Source: UBA2386 sp046306335 | Lineage (GTDB): Bacteria; Planctomycetota; UBA1135; UBA2386 | Length of the DNA: 53,363 bases | Assembly: GCA_046306335.1 (NCBI GenBank) | Contig: JBKDXM010000011.1 | Location: 1 to 53,363 of the forward strand | Direction: 5' to 3' | In this document: in pieces, positions 17,821 through 27,392 of the stretch | Layout: each line of letters starts with the position of its first letter | How positions within the stretch are numbered: the stretch's first letter is position 1 | Translations under genes and position numbers: made by a program | Notes under the pieces: generated by a model | The model's input: the letters and a program-made list of their open reading frames with translations, nothing else | What the model was told of the DNA's origin: nothing | The model's database searches: none

Positions 17821-19524
17821 ATGTCCGCCGCCGCCGCCAGCGCCAGCGCACCCGCGTCCCCGCGCTCGTCGCCGCGCGCGCTGCCGCCGCTGTGCGTCGG
17901 TGCGGTGGCGGCCGCGGCGCTGGTCGGCGCATGGCTGGCGCAGGACGGCGATGGCCGGCAGGTGCTGTTGGCGCGTGCGCTGTACTGGCTGACGCCGGTC
18001 GCCCTCGCGCTGTGGGCCGCGGCGGCGGTGCGCGCGCGCCGACTCGCCGGCGAACGGCTCGGTCCTTGGTTGCGCGCGCGCGCCGGGGTCCTCGCCGCCG
18101 CCGCCGGGCTCGCCGTCGCGGTGGCGCTCGCCTCGCCGCCGGCGATGCGCATGCAGTTCGACGAGACCAGCCTGCTCGGGTCGGCCTTCGGCATGCACGA
18201 TGGCCGCGCGGCCCTGATGCCGATCGGGGCGCTGCCGTCGTCGACCGGTCCGCTGGTCACCGATTGGAATCTCGACAAGCGGCCGCCGCTGTTCCCGTTC
18301 CTGGTTAGCGTCGTGCACGACCTCACCGGTTGCCGCGCGAGCAACGCCTTCGTCGTCAACGGCGTCGTGCTGGCGGCGCTGCTGGCGCTGGTCGGCTGGC
18401 ACCTCGCGGTCGCCGCCGGCGTCGCGGTCGGCGCGCTCGGCATGGCGCTGCTCGCCGGTCTGCCGCTGCTGGCGTCGTGCGCGACGAGCGCGGGCTTCGA
18501 GGCGCTGGCGCTGGCGCTGCTCGCCGCCGCGGTCGCCGCCGCGATCGCGTGCGTGCGCGCCCCGACGGCGGCCAACGCCAATGCGCTGCTGGCGACCGTG
18601 CTGCTCGGCGCGCAGGCGCGCTACGAGACGCTGCCGGTGTTGCTCGTGCTGGTCGCGGCCGTCGGCGTCGCCGTGCGCCGCTGGCCGCGCGATCGCGCGA
18701 CCGGCTGGCTGCTCGCCACCGCGCCGCTGCTGCTGGCGCCGCTGGCGCTGCTCGCCGCGCACGGCCGCGACGCGGCGTTCTATCCCGAGGCGAAGGGCCA
18801 GGACCTCGTCGCGCTGGCGCACTTCTTCGACCATCTCGGTCCGCTGCTGGCGGCGCTGTTCGCGTGGGGGGCGCAGCCCTTCGCTGCCCTGCCGAACGTC
18901 GCCGCCGTCGCCGCCGGCGCGCTCGCGCTGGCGCGGCCGGCGGGCCGCGGCGCGGTGGCCGGGTGCGTCGCGCTGCCGGTGGCGGCGGCGACGGCGATCG
19001 CGCTGCTGTGGTTCTACGGCGACGTGCGCGAGGACACCGCGCGGCGGCTGTTCCTGCCGCTGGCGGCGCTGCTGGCGCTGCTGCCGGCGCTCTCGTGCGC
19101 GGCGTGGCGGGCGCCGCGGGCGGCGGCCTTGCTGCTGGCCCCGGCACTCGCCGTCGGGGCCTGGAACCTCGTCGCGCTCCGCCGCGAGACGGCGCTGCCG
19201 CGCTACGCCGCGGCGATCATGCTCGACGCGGTCGACGCCGCGCTCGCCGGCATGCGCCCCGATCCGCGTCGCACGCTGCTGGTCAGCACCGTCGCGCAGT
19301 ACCTGATCGTGCGCGGCTACGCGGCGGCGACGCCGCAGCAGTTCCTGGCGCGGCGGCCGGCCCTCGGCCCGGGTGTCGAGGTGGTCGTGCTGGCGACGCC
19401 GCTCGACGAGGCCTGCGGCCCCCTCGCCGGCGATCCGCGCGACGTGCTCGCCGGCGCGCCGGCGCAGTTGCTCGGCGAGGTGCCGGGGCAACTGCGCGTT
19501 GCCGCGTGGCGCCTGGGGCGCTGA
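17821..19524 (+). CDS. Polytopic membrane protein, possibly a GT-C-type glycosyltransferase
   Basis: A 567-residue, extremely Ala/Leu-rich protein with about ten or more predicted membrane helices. After the first two or three helices a loop contains RMQFDETSLLG. An acidic pair in the first large periplasmic loop is typical of dolichyl/undecaprenyl-phosphate-sugar-dependent GT-C enzymes (ArnT/PMT-like). Other family motifs are not clear, so the assignment is tentative. The C-terminal ~100 residues are soluble (RRTLLVSTVAQYLIVRGYAA). The in-frame ATG at 17821 is used; it lies 100 bases from the divergent DUF1275 gene, leaving room for both promoters. No partner genes clarify its role. Confidence 0.6.
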   Translation: MSAAAASASAPASPRSSPRALPPLCVGAVAAAALVGAWLAQDGDGRQVLLARALYWLTPVALALWAAAAVRARRLAGERLGPWLRARAGVLAAAAGLAVAVALASPPAMRMQFDETSLLGSAFGMHDGRAALMPIGALPSSTGPLVTDWNLDKRPPLFPFLVSVVHDLTGCRASNAFVVNGVVLAALLALVGWHLAVAAGVAVGALGMALLAGLPLLASCATSAGFEALALALLAAAVAAAIACVRAPTAANANALLATVLLGAQARYETLPVLLVLVAAVGVAVRRWPRDRATGWLLATAPLLLAPLALLAAHGRDAAFYPEAKGQDLVALAHFFDHLGPLLAALFAWGAQPFAALPNVAAVAAGALALARPAGRGAVAGCVALPVAAATAIALLWFYGDVREDTARRLFLPLAALLALLPALSCAAWRAPRAAALLLAPALAVGAWNLVALRRETALPRYAAAIMLDAVDAALAGMRPDPRRTLLVSTVAQYLIVRGYAAATPQQFLARRPALGPGVEVVVLATPLDEACGPLAGDPRDVLAGAPAQLLGEVPGQLRVAAWRLGR

Positions 19525-19608
19525 AGTCGTCGCGAGCGAGCCGGCTGCCGACGGCAGCGTCCCACGGCGGCAGCGCCCCCACACCCCGGCCAATCAGTCG
19601 CCAGCCGC

Positions 19609-21519
19609 TCAGAACGGCAGGTAGCTGACCGTGTTCGCCAGCAGCATCATGAGGAAGAGCGGGCACATGACGAGCGGGCCGAGGTGGATGCGGCCGGTCA
19701 GCGCGTAGAAGCGCCGGTGGAACCACGGCAGCACGAACATGATCGGCACGACGGCGAACAGCAGGTTGACGTAGAGCCAGCTGCCCGTGGCGTCCTTGTC
19801 GGCGCCCTCGGCCCAGTAGACGCGGCCGCGCAGCGCGAAGTGCGCGTACTGCACGACGAGGATCAGCAGCAGGCCGAGCGCGTTGGCCGCCATCGCGCGC
19901 AGCGCGCCGCGCCACTCCGCTTCGCCGTCGAACCGCATCGCGCAGTTGGCACGCAGCGAGTTGCTGACGAAGAACGGCAGGAACGCCGGCGCGTACATGG
20001 CGAGCAGCGGCAGCAGGTTGGCCGCGAACGGCCGCGCGCCGAGGAAGGTGAAGCGGAAGTCGACGTGGAACAGCCAGTGCACGACGGCCAGCAGGCCGAA
20101 GAAGCCGGTGAACACGCACGCCGACAGCGCCGCCGCGCGCAGCAGCAGGCCCGGCGTCGTCTGCGCGCCGACCACCGGCCCGCGCGCGCCCGTGAGCCGC
20201 CGGCCGAGCCAGAACAGCACGAAGCCGACGAGGCCGTTGCACAGCGCCCACAGCATGACGCCGTTGTTCATGCGCTGCGGGAAGAACCACGTCGCCTCGC
20301 GGCTGGTGGCGGCGACGAACCAGCGCTGCGACAGGGCCGTCATCGGGATGTAGGTCGCCGCGGCGATGGCAGCACCCGCGGCGAGCAGCAGCCAGAAGAC
20401 TGCCCCGCGCGCGCTCGCCGGCGCCGCCGGCGGCACGTCGTGGACCAGCGGCCGGAAGGCGGCCACGTTGGCGAGCAGGAAGCCGGCGAACGGCACGACG
20501 CCGAGCAGCGCGGCGACGAGGCACAGCAGCGTGGCGAACTCCTTCCACCACCAGACCTGCGCCGCCGGCGGCAGCGTGTCCTGGAGCCCGAACACGCGCT
20601 GGAAGAACGCGATCTGGTTGGCGGTCGCCGCGCTGCTGTAGGGCTGCAGCGGGTGCAGCAGCGGCTCGTTGTGCACGATGCGCAGGCCGCGCGCGGCGTC
20701 GTCGCCGTGCCACGCGCCGATCGCGACCTCGGCGACCGGCGCGATCGGCGCGCCGTCGCGGCCCTTCGCCGAGTTGACGCAGCGCAGCGCTTCGGGCGCG
20801 CGCCGCATGTCGCCGTCGCCGTTCTCGTTGCGGTAGGCGCCTTCGTCGTGCAGGGCGTAGCTGACGCCGACGTTGCTGCGCACGTCCTTGAGGTTCTTGT
20901 CGGTGAAGCACAGCAGGTACCCCGACACGAACACCGAGTGCAGCAGGCTCGCGCCGCCCTCGCGCCGCGCGCGCTTGCCGAAGTGGCTGGCGGCGAGCAG
21001 CACGGCGTTGCCGCCGGCGGAGTGGCCGGTGGCGCCGATGCGCGCGGTGTCGACGTAGTCGAGCACGCCGGCCTTGGCGACGTAGTCGACGACGCCGAAC
21101 AGGCCGTAGCCTTCCTCGGTCGCGGCGCGCGGGCTGAGCGAGGCGCTGCTGTCGCCCTGCGCGTATGGGTCGATCGCGAGCGCGACCATGCCGCGGCGGG
21201 CGAGTTCGATGGCGACGTTCTGCAGCGCCTCCTTGCTGCGCTGGAAGCCCGGCACGACGACGACGAGCGGGGCCTTGTTCGTCGCGGTCGCGGTGCGCGG
21301 GCGGAACAGGTCGGCGGCGAGCCACTGGCCGCCGGGCATGGGCAGGCGCAGGCCCGTCACCTGCACGGCGCCGCCGTCGGTTTGTACCAAGGACGCAACC
21401 CAGGCGGCGACGACGACGAGCAGCAGGCAGAGGCCGAGGCCCCGGGAGTTGCGGTTGGCGGCGGCAGTTGCCGGCGGGGCGGTGGCGGCGAGCAGGGCGA
21501 GGTCGGACGCGGCGGTCAT
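19609..21519 (-). CDS. Alpha/beta hydrolase fused to a polytopic membrane domain
   Basis: A 636-residue protein. One N-terminal membrane segment (about 24-45) leads into an extracytoplasmic alpha/beta-hydrolase domain with an oxyanion-type strand APLVVVVPGFQRSKEALQN, the nucleophile elbow GATGHSAGGNAV and a downstream Asp/His-containing part (AIGAWHGDDAARGLRIVHNE). From about residue 335 to the end there are seven or more membrane helices. The substrate is unknown; a lipid or envelope ester is plausible from the topology. The ATG at 21519 places the first helix correctly; the open frame continues upstream without coding character. The gene faces the membrane protein at 17821 tail to tail. Confidence 0.7.
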   Translation of the reverse strand: MTAASDLALLAATAPPATAAANRNSRGLGLCLLLVVVAAWVASLVQTDGGAVQVTGLRLPMPGGQWLAADLFRPRTATATNKAPLVVVVPGFQRSKEALQNVAIELARRGMVALAIDPYAQGDSSASLSPRAATEEGYGLFGVVDYVAKAGVLDYVDTARIGATGHSAGGNAVLLAASHFGKRARREGGASLLHSVFVSGYLLCFTDKNLKDVRSNVGVSYALHDEGAYRNENGDGDMRRAPEALRCVNSAKGRDGAPIAPVAEVAIGAWHGDDAARGLRIVHNEPLLHPLQPYSSAATANQIAFFQRVFGLQDTLPPAAQVWWWKEFATLLCLVAALLGVVPFAGFLLANVAAFRPLVHDVPPAAPASARGAVFWLLLAAGAAIAAATYIPMTALSQRWFVAATSREATWFFPQRMNNGVMLWALCNGLVGFVLFWLGRRLTGARGPVVGAQTTPGLLLRAAALSACVFTGFFGLLAVVHWLFHVDFRFTFLGARPFAANLLPLLAMYAPAFLPFFVSNSLRANCAMRFDGEAEWRGALRAMAANALGLLLILVVQYAHFALRGRVYWAEGADKDATGSWLYVNLLFAVVPIMFVLPWFHRRFYALTGRIHLGPLVMCPLFLMMLLANTVSYLPF

Positions 21520-21788
21520 GCGAGGGGAGCCGAGGGCGAAGCAGACGCTAACCGGAGACGCGGTTGCGGCCGCTGTCGCGCCACCGGAAGCGCGCTGCGA
21601 TCGCACGATCGAAGGCATCGCGGCCCCGTGCCGCGGCCGCCGCGCTGTCGCTCGGCCGCACATCGGTGCTGCGCGGGTGCGGCGCCTGCCGCGCCTGCCG
21701 CGGGTCCCCTCCCGCCGGGCGCACGGCGCGCTAACCTTCCGCGACCTTCAACTCGTCCAACCTCGAACCCATCACGACGCACCACGTC

Positions 21789-23759
21789 ATGCGCACCCAA
21801 GTTGCCATCCTCGCCGCGGCGACCCTCGTCGGCGCCGCCTCGGCCCAGTCGCTCGGCACGAGCTTCATCTCCAACGCCGGCAGTTCGACGTTCCACGCCG
21901 CGCCAGCCTGCTCCTTCGACGTCAACGTGACCAATGCTGGCGGCCTGCAGCTGAACCAGATGGTGATCAACTCGCCGTGGAACGGCACCACGGGCGTGCT
22001 CGAGGTCTACACCACGAACGTCGGCGGCACGAACGTCGGCAACCTCGTCAATCCGCCGGCCGGCACGTGGCAACTGCGCGCGATCACGCCGTTCACGGCG
22101 AACGGCGGCGACACGCAGACGATCGTGACGCTCAGCAAGCCGATCCATCTGCAGGCCGGCACGCAGGGCCTCTGCTACGTGACGCGCCGCGCCGGCATCA
22201 ACTGGATCAATCCAGGCACCACGGGCACGCCGCTGACCTACAGCAACGCCGACCTGACGTTGACGATGGGCCAGGCGCAGTCGAACGCGTTCGTCAGCAC
22301 GCCCAACACCCCGCGCATCTCCAGCGTGCAGCTCAACTACGTCCCGGCGGTCGACCTCGTCGACTTCTCCGCCGACGTCCGCAGCGGCGCCGCGCCGCTG
22401 ACCGTCAACTTCACCGACCGCAGCAAGATCTCCGCCGGCGCCATCGTCGGCTACGAGTGGGACTTCGACGGCGACAACGTCGTCGATGCCACGACGCAGA
22501 ATCCGTCGTTCACGTACACCGGCTGCGGCGACTACTCGCCGAAGCTGCGGGTCATCACGGCGACCGGCAGCTTCGAGTACCAGTGGCCCAACCTGATCGC
22601 GGTCGATCCGCTGGTCGCGAGCTTCACGGCGCCGGCGCTCGTCGCGCCGCAGACGCCGGTGACCTTCACGGACACCAGCGTCGGCGCGACCAGCTGGCTG
22701 TGGGACTTCGAGAACGACGGCGTCGTCGACAGCGCCGTCCAGAACCCGACGTGGACGCCGGGCGCGGGCAGCTACAACGTGACCCTGACGGTCGGCAACG
22801 GCTGCCGCACGGCGACGTTCCGCCGCCGCCTCGACGCCGTCGCCGGCAGCTGGCAGGCGGCCTACAACGGCACCAACGGTTCCTCGACCAAGCGGTCGGT
22901 GTCGTTCATCGACCTCAACATCACGTCGACGGCGGCGATCGTGCTCACGGCGCTCGACGTCTGCACGGCGACGCACAACGGCAACGCCGTGCCCGTGGTC
23001 GTCTGGCTGTGCGACGGCACGGCCGCCGGCAAGCAGACGACCCCCGGGGCGTGGCGTGAGGCAGCCAGCGGCACGGGCATCAGCGTCGGCACCAACGCCG
23101 GCACGCGCATCGTGCTCGACCGGCCGATCCTGCTGTTGCCGGGCCGCACGTACGGCGTCGCGATCCAGATGGTGGACGCGCACAACTACTACGTCTCGCC
23201 GGGCATCGCCTCGACGACGACGCCGGACTTCCTGATCACCTACCGCGGCATCTCGATCACGGCGACGCCGTTCACGACCGCGCCGCCGACCCGCCAGTTC
23301 CTCGGCGCGCTGTACTACACCAAGACCGACACGTGGCCGGTCGGCGCGATCTCGCCGTTCGCGCAGGGTTGCGCCGGTTCGCTCGGCGTGCCGTCGCTCA
23401 AGCCGGTCGGCACGACGCGGCCCAAGCTCGGCACCAACTTCGACGTCGAGCTCGGCGGCATGCCGCTCGGCATCGGCCTGCTGATCGTCGGCGTGAGCAA
23501 CCAGGGCGGCCCTCTGGGCCCGCTGCCGCTCGACCTGACGTTCGTCGGCATGCCTGGCTGCCCGCTGCTCGTCAGCCTGGACATCACCTCGACGATCGTC
23601 GGCGCCGGCACCGCCGGCACGTTCGGCCTGAACTTCCCGGTGGTGCCCGCGAACGCCGGCTTCCAGTTCTACATGCAGGGCCTGACGATCGATCCGGCGG
23701 CGAACGCCTTCGGTGCTGCGATGTCGGACGCGGTCGCCCTGGTCACCGGCCTGTACTGA
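21789..23759 (+). CDS. Secreted PKD-domain protein
   Basis: A 656-residue protein with a signal peptide (MRTQVAILAAATLVGAASAQ). Residues about 25-185 form a beta-rich N-terminal domain. Two PKD-like domains follow at about 190-275 (VGYEWDFDGDNVVD) and 278-345 (TSWLWDFENDGVVD). A second beta-rich domain follows at about 350-515, and the C-terminal ~130 residues begin FAQGCAGSLGVPSL and include PLGPLPLDLTFVGMPGCPLL. PKD domains mediate adhesion or spacing in surface proteins. The C-terminal region looks like a repeated planctomycete extracellular module. There is no catalytic motif; it is probably structural or adhesive at the cell surface. Confidence 0.82.
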   Translation: MRTQVAILAAATLVGAASAQSLGTSFISNAGSSTFHAAPACSFDVNVTNAGGLQLNQMVINSPWNGTTGVLEVYTTNVGGTNVGNLVNPPAGTWQLRAITPFTANGGDTQTIVTLSKPIHLQAGTQGLCYVTRRAGINWINPGTTGTPLTYSNADLTLTMGQAQSNAFVSTPNTPRISSVQLNYVPAVDLVDFSADVRSGAAPLTVNFTDRSKISAGAIVGYEWDFDGDNVVDATTQNPSFTYTGCGDYSPKLRVITATGSFEYQWPNLIAVDPLVASFTAPALVAPQTPVTFTDTSVGATSWLWDFENDGVVDSAVQNPTWTPGAGSYNVTLTVGNGCRTATFRRRLDAVAGSWQAAYNGTNGSSTKRSVSFIDLNITSTAAIVLTALDVCTATHNGNAVPVVVWLCDGTAAGKQTTPGAWREAASGTGISVGTNAGTRIVLDRPILLLPGRTYGVAIQMVDAHNYYVSPGIASTTTPDFLITYRGISITATPFTTAPPTRQFLGALYYTKTDTWPVGAISPFAQGCAGSLGVPSLKPVGTTRPKLGTNFDVELGGMPLGIGLLIVGVSNQGGPLGPLPLDLTFVGMPGCPLLVSLDITSTIVGAGTAGTFGLNFPVVPANAGFQFYMQGLTIDPAANAFGAAMSDAVALVTGLY

Positions 23760-23979
23760 TCGCGCGCGCCGCGCCGCGCGCGGATCGCCCCGGCTGGCCG
23801 CGTCGGCCATCCGGCCGGCGGCCGCCGGGTGAGCGGCCCGCCCGCATCGTCGGCCGCTGGCCGTACCCGGGGTCCGGCGCCGCTGCGCGGCCGGCCCCAC
23901 GCGCGCCCCTGCCGGCCGTGCGGTCGGCGGCGCCGTGCGACCAACCCTCTTGTGCCGCCGCACTGCTCCGCGCCTGTCC

Positions 23980-25107
23980 ATGACGCCGTCGCCTTCGTCG
24001 TGTCCTTCGCCTCGGCCGTCGCCGTCCAGCGGTCGGCGCCGTCGCGCCGTCGCCATCGCCGTCACCGTGGCCGCCGGGGCGGTCGCAGCACCCGCGCCGG
24101 CGCAGGCCCTGCCCGTCGGCGCGACGCGCTGGAGCCCCGACGGCTTCGTCGAGTACATCGTCGGCAACGCGCCGATCGTCGTCTCGGGCGGCCACGGCGG
24201 CGACCTGCTGCCGCCGACGATCCCCGACCGCACGTACGGCACGTTCGTGCAGGACACGCGCACGCTGGAACTGACGCGCGAGTTCGGCGAGCAGTTGGCG
24301 GCGCGTTTCCGGCTGCGGCCGCACGTCGTGCTCTTCCACCTCGGCCGCCGCAAGGTCGACGTCAACCGCGACGTCGTCGAGGGCGCGCAGGGCAACCCGC
24401 AGGCCATCGCGGCGTACAACGCCTTCCATCAGGCGGTCGCCGACGCCCGCGCGGCGGCGCTGGCGCAGTGGGGCTACGGCTTCTACTTCGACCTGCACGG
24501 CCACGGCCATCCCGAGGCCTGGATCGAACTCGGCTACTCGCTGACCAGCAGCCAGCTGGCCCTGCCCGACAGCACGCTGGCGCAGGCGACGTACGTCAAC
24601 CAGAGCACGATCCGCAGCGCCGGCAGCCTCGGCGTGACGTCGTTTCCCGCGCTGCTGCGCGGCGGCAACAGCCTCGGCAACTGGCTGCAGACCGGCGGCT
24701 ACGACAGCGTGCCGAGCCCGGTCAATCCGAGCCCCGGCAGCGGCAACTACTTCAGCGGCGGCTTCAACGTCGACACCTACGGCTCGGGCAACGGCACGCC
24801 GGTCGACGGCGTGCAGATCGAGTCGCCGTTCACGGTGCGCAGCTCGGTCACGGTGCGGCGGCCGTTCCTCGACCGCGTCGGCGGCTGGCTGGAGACGTTC
24901 TTCCAGACCTACCGCGGCGGCAATCCGGCGCTCGGTGGCCGCGTGACGATCGCCGCGAGCGACCGCGTCGCCAGCGAGACCGGCGGCGAAGCCGAGTTCG
25001 TGGTGACGCGCACCGGCAACCTCGCGCTGGCGCGGCTGGTGCCGCTGCAGTGGCGCGGCACGGCGACGGCGGGGAACGACTACCCGGCGCCACCGGCGTT
25101 CGCGTAG
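23980..25107 (+). CDS. N-formylglutamate-amidohydrolase-like secreted protein, 5' part up to in-frame TAG
   Basis: Begins with ATG 23980 and an N-terminal signal region rich in Pro, Ser and Arg followed by a hydrophobic stretch (AVAIAVTVAAGAVAAPAPAQ). The catalytic-like domain shows the N-formylglutamate deformylase pattern: APIVVSGGHGGDLLPP, KVDVNRDVVEGA and FYFDLHGHGHPEAWIEL, with candidate zinc-binding His and Asp residues. After this domain a Calx-beta-like segment begins (FVVTRTGNLALARLVPLQWR). The frame is cut by TAG at 25105-25107 in the middle of that domain. The same frame then continues open and coding to 26328, so the protein was originally about 782 residues. Confidence 0.7.
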   Translation: MTPSPSSCPSPRPSPSSGRRRRAVAIAVTVAAGAVAAPAPAQALPVGATRWSPDGFVEYIVGNAPIVVSGGHGGDLLPPTIPDRTYGTFVQDTRTLELTREFGEQLAARFRLRPHVVLFHLGRRKVDVNRDVVEGAQGNPQAIAAYNAFHQAVADARAAALAQWGYGFYFDLHGHGHPEAWIELGYSLTSSQLALPDSTLAQATYVNQSTIRSAGSLGVTSFPALLRGGNSLGNWLQTGGYDSVPSPVNPSPGSGNYFSGGFNVDTYGSGNGTPVDGVQIESPFTVRSSVTVRRPFLDRVGGWLETFFQTYRGGNPALGGRVTIAASDRVASETGGEAEFVVTRTGNLALARLVPLQWRGTATAGNDYPAPPAFA

Positions 25108-26328
25108 TTCGCGCCGGTCGCGGCCGAAGCGCGCATCACGCTGCGCGCCAACGACGACGCGCTGGCCGAAGGCGACGAGACCGTCGAGTGCTTCCTGTTC
25201 GGCGGCGGCGACCTCGGCGTGCCGAACGCGGCCGGCGTCGTCATCCACGACGACGACCTCGCCGCGCCGCTCCTGGTCCAGCATCGCTTCGAGGCGATCG
25301 CTGCGGGCAGCGTGCTCGACGCTTCGGGCAACGGCCGCCACGCCGCGCTGCTGCCGACGACCGGCGCGCCGACACTCGTGCCCGGCGTCGTCGGCAACGC
25401 GCTGCGGTGCGATGGCGTCGACGACCGCGCGCGCATGGCCGACTTCGCGTGGGGCACGAGCGGCGTGTTCAGCCTCGCGTTCTGGTTCAAGACCAGCGCC
25501 ACCGCCGGCGCCGGCACGCGCTACCTCGTCAGCCACGGCGGCGTGGCGTCGAGCAACCGGCTCGGCGTGTACTTCGACCAGCCGACCGGCACGCTGCGCA
25601 CGGCGCTGCTCTACGCCAACAACCTCAGCGACCTCGACGTGCTCGACGTCACGCGCGACCTGCGCGACGGCCAGTGGCACCACTACGCGCTGGTCGCGAC
25701 CAGCAACGAGCTGGTGCGCGTGTACATCGACGGCCAGCCGGAGACGGCGGCGCAGATCCTCGGCGACACCATCAACCCTACCGGCGACTTCGTGCTCGGC
25801 GCGCGCAGCGACCTGGGTTCGGGCACGTTCGCCAACGTCGACATCGACGAGTTCCAGCTGTGGCCGCGGGCGCTGTCGGCGGTCGAGGTCGCGCTGCTGC
25901 AGCAGCCGCTCGGGGCCGAGGCGATGGTCTACCCGGGGACCGGCGAGGACGTCCGGCTGGCGACGGGCGTCGGCGCGACGGTCACCGAAGGGCCGCGCAA
26001 CGACGTCAAGCGCGCGCCCGCCGGCGCGGTGCTGACGGCGACGTACCGCTCGCCGAACGGCGCGTTCGACGGCGGCTTCGGCCTGCTGGCGGGCGAGGTG
26101 TTCGCCACCGGCTCGCCGTTCGGCACGCCGTTCCTGCCCTGGCTGCACATGGCGTCGCCGCTCGTCGTCGCCGGCCCGGTCGTGCTCGCCCCCGGCGGCG
26201 GCAGCTGGTCGCTGACCGTCCCGCCCGGCCTCGCCGGCATCAGCCTGATGCTGCAACCCGCGGCGATCCATCCGGCCGTGCAGAACGGTGTGTTCGCGCT
26301 CGGCGACGGCCACGAAGCGCGGTTCTGA
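25108..26328 (+). pseudogene. 3' part of the same gene: Calx-beta end and LamG domain
   Basis: In frame with the preceding segment across a single TAG codon. The first ~40 residues complete the Calx-beta motif (RANDDALAEGDETVECFLF). A LamG/concanavalin-like domain follows at about 5270-equivalent residues onward (RCDGVDDRARMADFAWGTSG; SLAFWFKTS; DGQWHHYALVAT; FVLGARSD; NVDIDEFQLWPRALS). The last ~130 residues are a beta-rich tail. A GAG-to-TAG change would explain the interruption. Either the surface protein is truncated before LamG, the stop is read through, or this is a sequence error. Confidence 0.7.
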
Positions 26329-26379
26329 GCGGTGGGGGCCGGGGTTGCCAACCCGCGCTCCGCAGCCGAAAACCGGGGC

Positions 26380-27072
26380 ATGCGCCGCGCTGCCATGTTC
26401 GCCGTCTTGTTGGCCTTGCCCGCGTGTTGGAGCCCCCGGGCGTTCACGCCGCGCGAGCGGGTCGATTCGCAGGGGCCGGGCGGCGTGCCGGCGGCGCTGT
26501 ACACGGTGCCGGCGGCCACCGCCGGCGGGGCGTCGACCGCCGAGGTGCGGGTCTGGTCGCACGGCGCCAAGGCGCGCTTCACCGACGACGACCGCGAGAT
26601 CGTCGAACTGCACGTCGGCTTCGACCTGGAGAACAACGCCGCGGCGGATGGCGGCCCGGCACCGCTCCGCCTCGACGTCGAGGCGATCGTCGTCGAGGAG
26701 TTGCTGCTCGACGGCGTGCTGCAGCGGCCGTTGCAGCCGGTGCGGGTGCAGGGCGACGGTGTCGCGGCCACGGGCCAGACGGCGCGCGTCGACGTGCTGT
26801 TCGAGCCGGCGACGACGAAGCCGCGCGACATCGACTCGTTCCGCGTGCGCTTCGTCGTGCGCGATGGCGAGCGCGTCGCGGTGCAGCAGGTCGTGCCGTT
26901 CGGGCCGTGGACGCGCGGCCTCGACGACGATCCGTACTGGCGCGGGTACTACGCGTGGGGCTGGGGACCAGGGTGGGGGCCGGGCTGGGGGCCGGGGTGG
27001 GGGCCCGGTTGGGGGCCCGGTTGGGGCTGGGGTTCCGGCTGGCACTCCAGCTTCGCGTGGCGCAGCTGGTGA
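26380..27072 (+). CDS. Putative lipoprotein with C-terminal GPGW repeats
   Basis: A protein of 230 residues. The N-terminus MRRAAMFAVLLALPACWSP carries a lipobox-like LPAC, suggesting a lipid-anchored envelope protein. The middle (about 40-180) is a soluble beta-rich domain with no recognised family. The C-terminus is an unusual low-complexity tail of alternating Gly, Pro and Trp encoded by a 12-bp tandem repeat. The ATG at 26380 was chosen to place the signal sequence at the N-terminus. It is 51 bases downstream of the LamG gene and 320 bases before the ABC operon. Function is unknown. Confidence 0.65.
   Translation: MRRAAMFAVLLALPACWSPRAFTPRERVDSQGPGGVPAALYTVPAATAGGASTAEVRVWSHGAKARFTDDDREIVELHVGFDLENNAAADGGPAPLRLDVEAIVVEELLLDGVLQRPLQPVRVQGDGVAATGQTARVDVLFEPATTKPRDIDSFRVRFVVRDGERVAVQQVVPFGPWTRGLDDDPYWRGYYAWGWGPGWGPGWGPGWGPGWGPGWGWGSGWHSSFAWRSW
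26965..27024 (+). repeat. 12-bp tandem repeat encoding GPGW, five copies
   Basis: Five in-frame units of the type GGG-CCG-GGC-TGG encode Gly-Pro-Gly-Trp; the last two units are identical. The repeat forms the core of the C-terminal tail of the lipoprotein. Such repeats can vary in copy number by slippage without breaking the frame. Confidence 0.9.
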
Positions 27073-27392
27073 GGCCTGCCGCCGCGGTCCGCATCGCGGC
27101 CTCAACTGCGTTCCCCGCCGGCACCTCGGAGTTTTCGCCGGGCGTCGGCGTCCGGCGGCACTGCGGCCGCCGCATCCGGCCCGGCCGTCGCATCGAAGTG
27201 CGCCGCGCCCGGCAGGTTGCATCGCCCCGGCGCCACGGCTAAGGATTTCGCCCCCGAATCCGGCCGCGGGAGGCCGGGCGCGGGCGGCCGGGTGCGAAGG
27301 CGCCAGCGCCGCGCCGTCGTCGTCTCCTTCCCGAGTCATCGTCCAACGACGTTCCCCAACGTTCCCCGTCCCACCGTCCCACGCATCGATCC
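27073..27392. other. Intergenic region before the ABC operon
   Basis: No gene is supported in these 320 bases. GC-rich inverted stretches occur around 27262-27300, but I could not assign a terminator or promoter. The promoter of the ABC exporter operon must lie here. Confidence 0.4.

Noticed and set aside
16351..19593. A 1080-codon minus-strand open frame
   Set aside because: It is Arg/Ala-rich shadow sequence opposite well-supported membrane proteins; long antisense frames are expected at this GC content.
25105..25107. Pyrrolysine recoding of the TAG codon
   Set aside because: Pyrrolysine is restricted to a few lineages and enzyme families; nothing else in the window supports it, so mutation or error is simpler.
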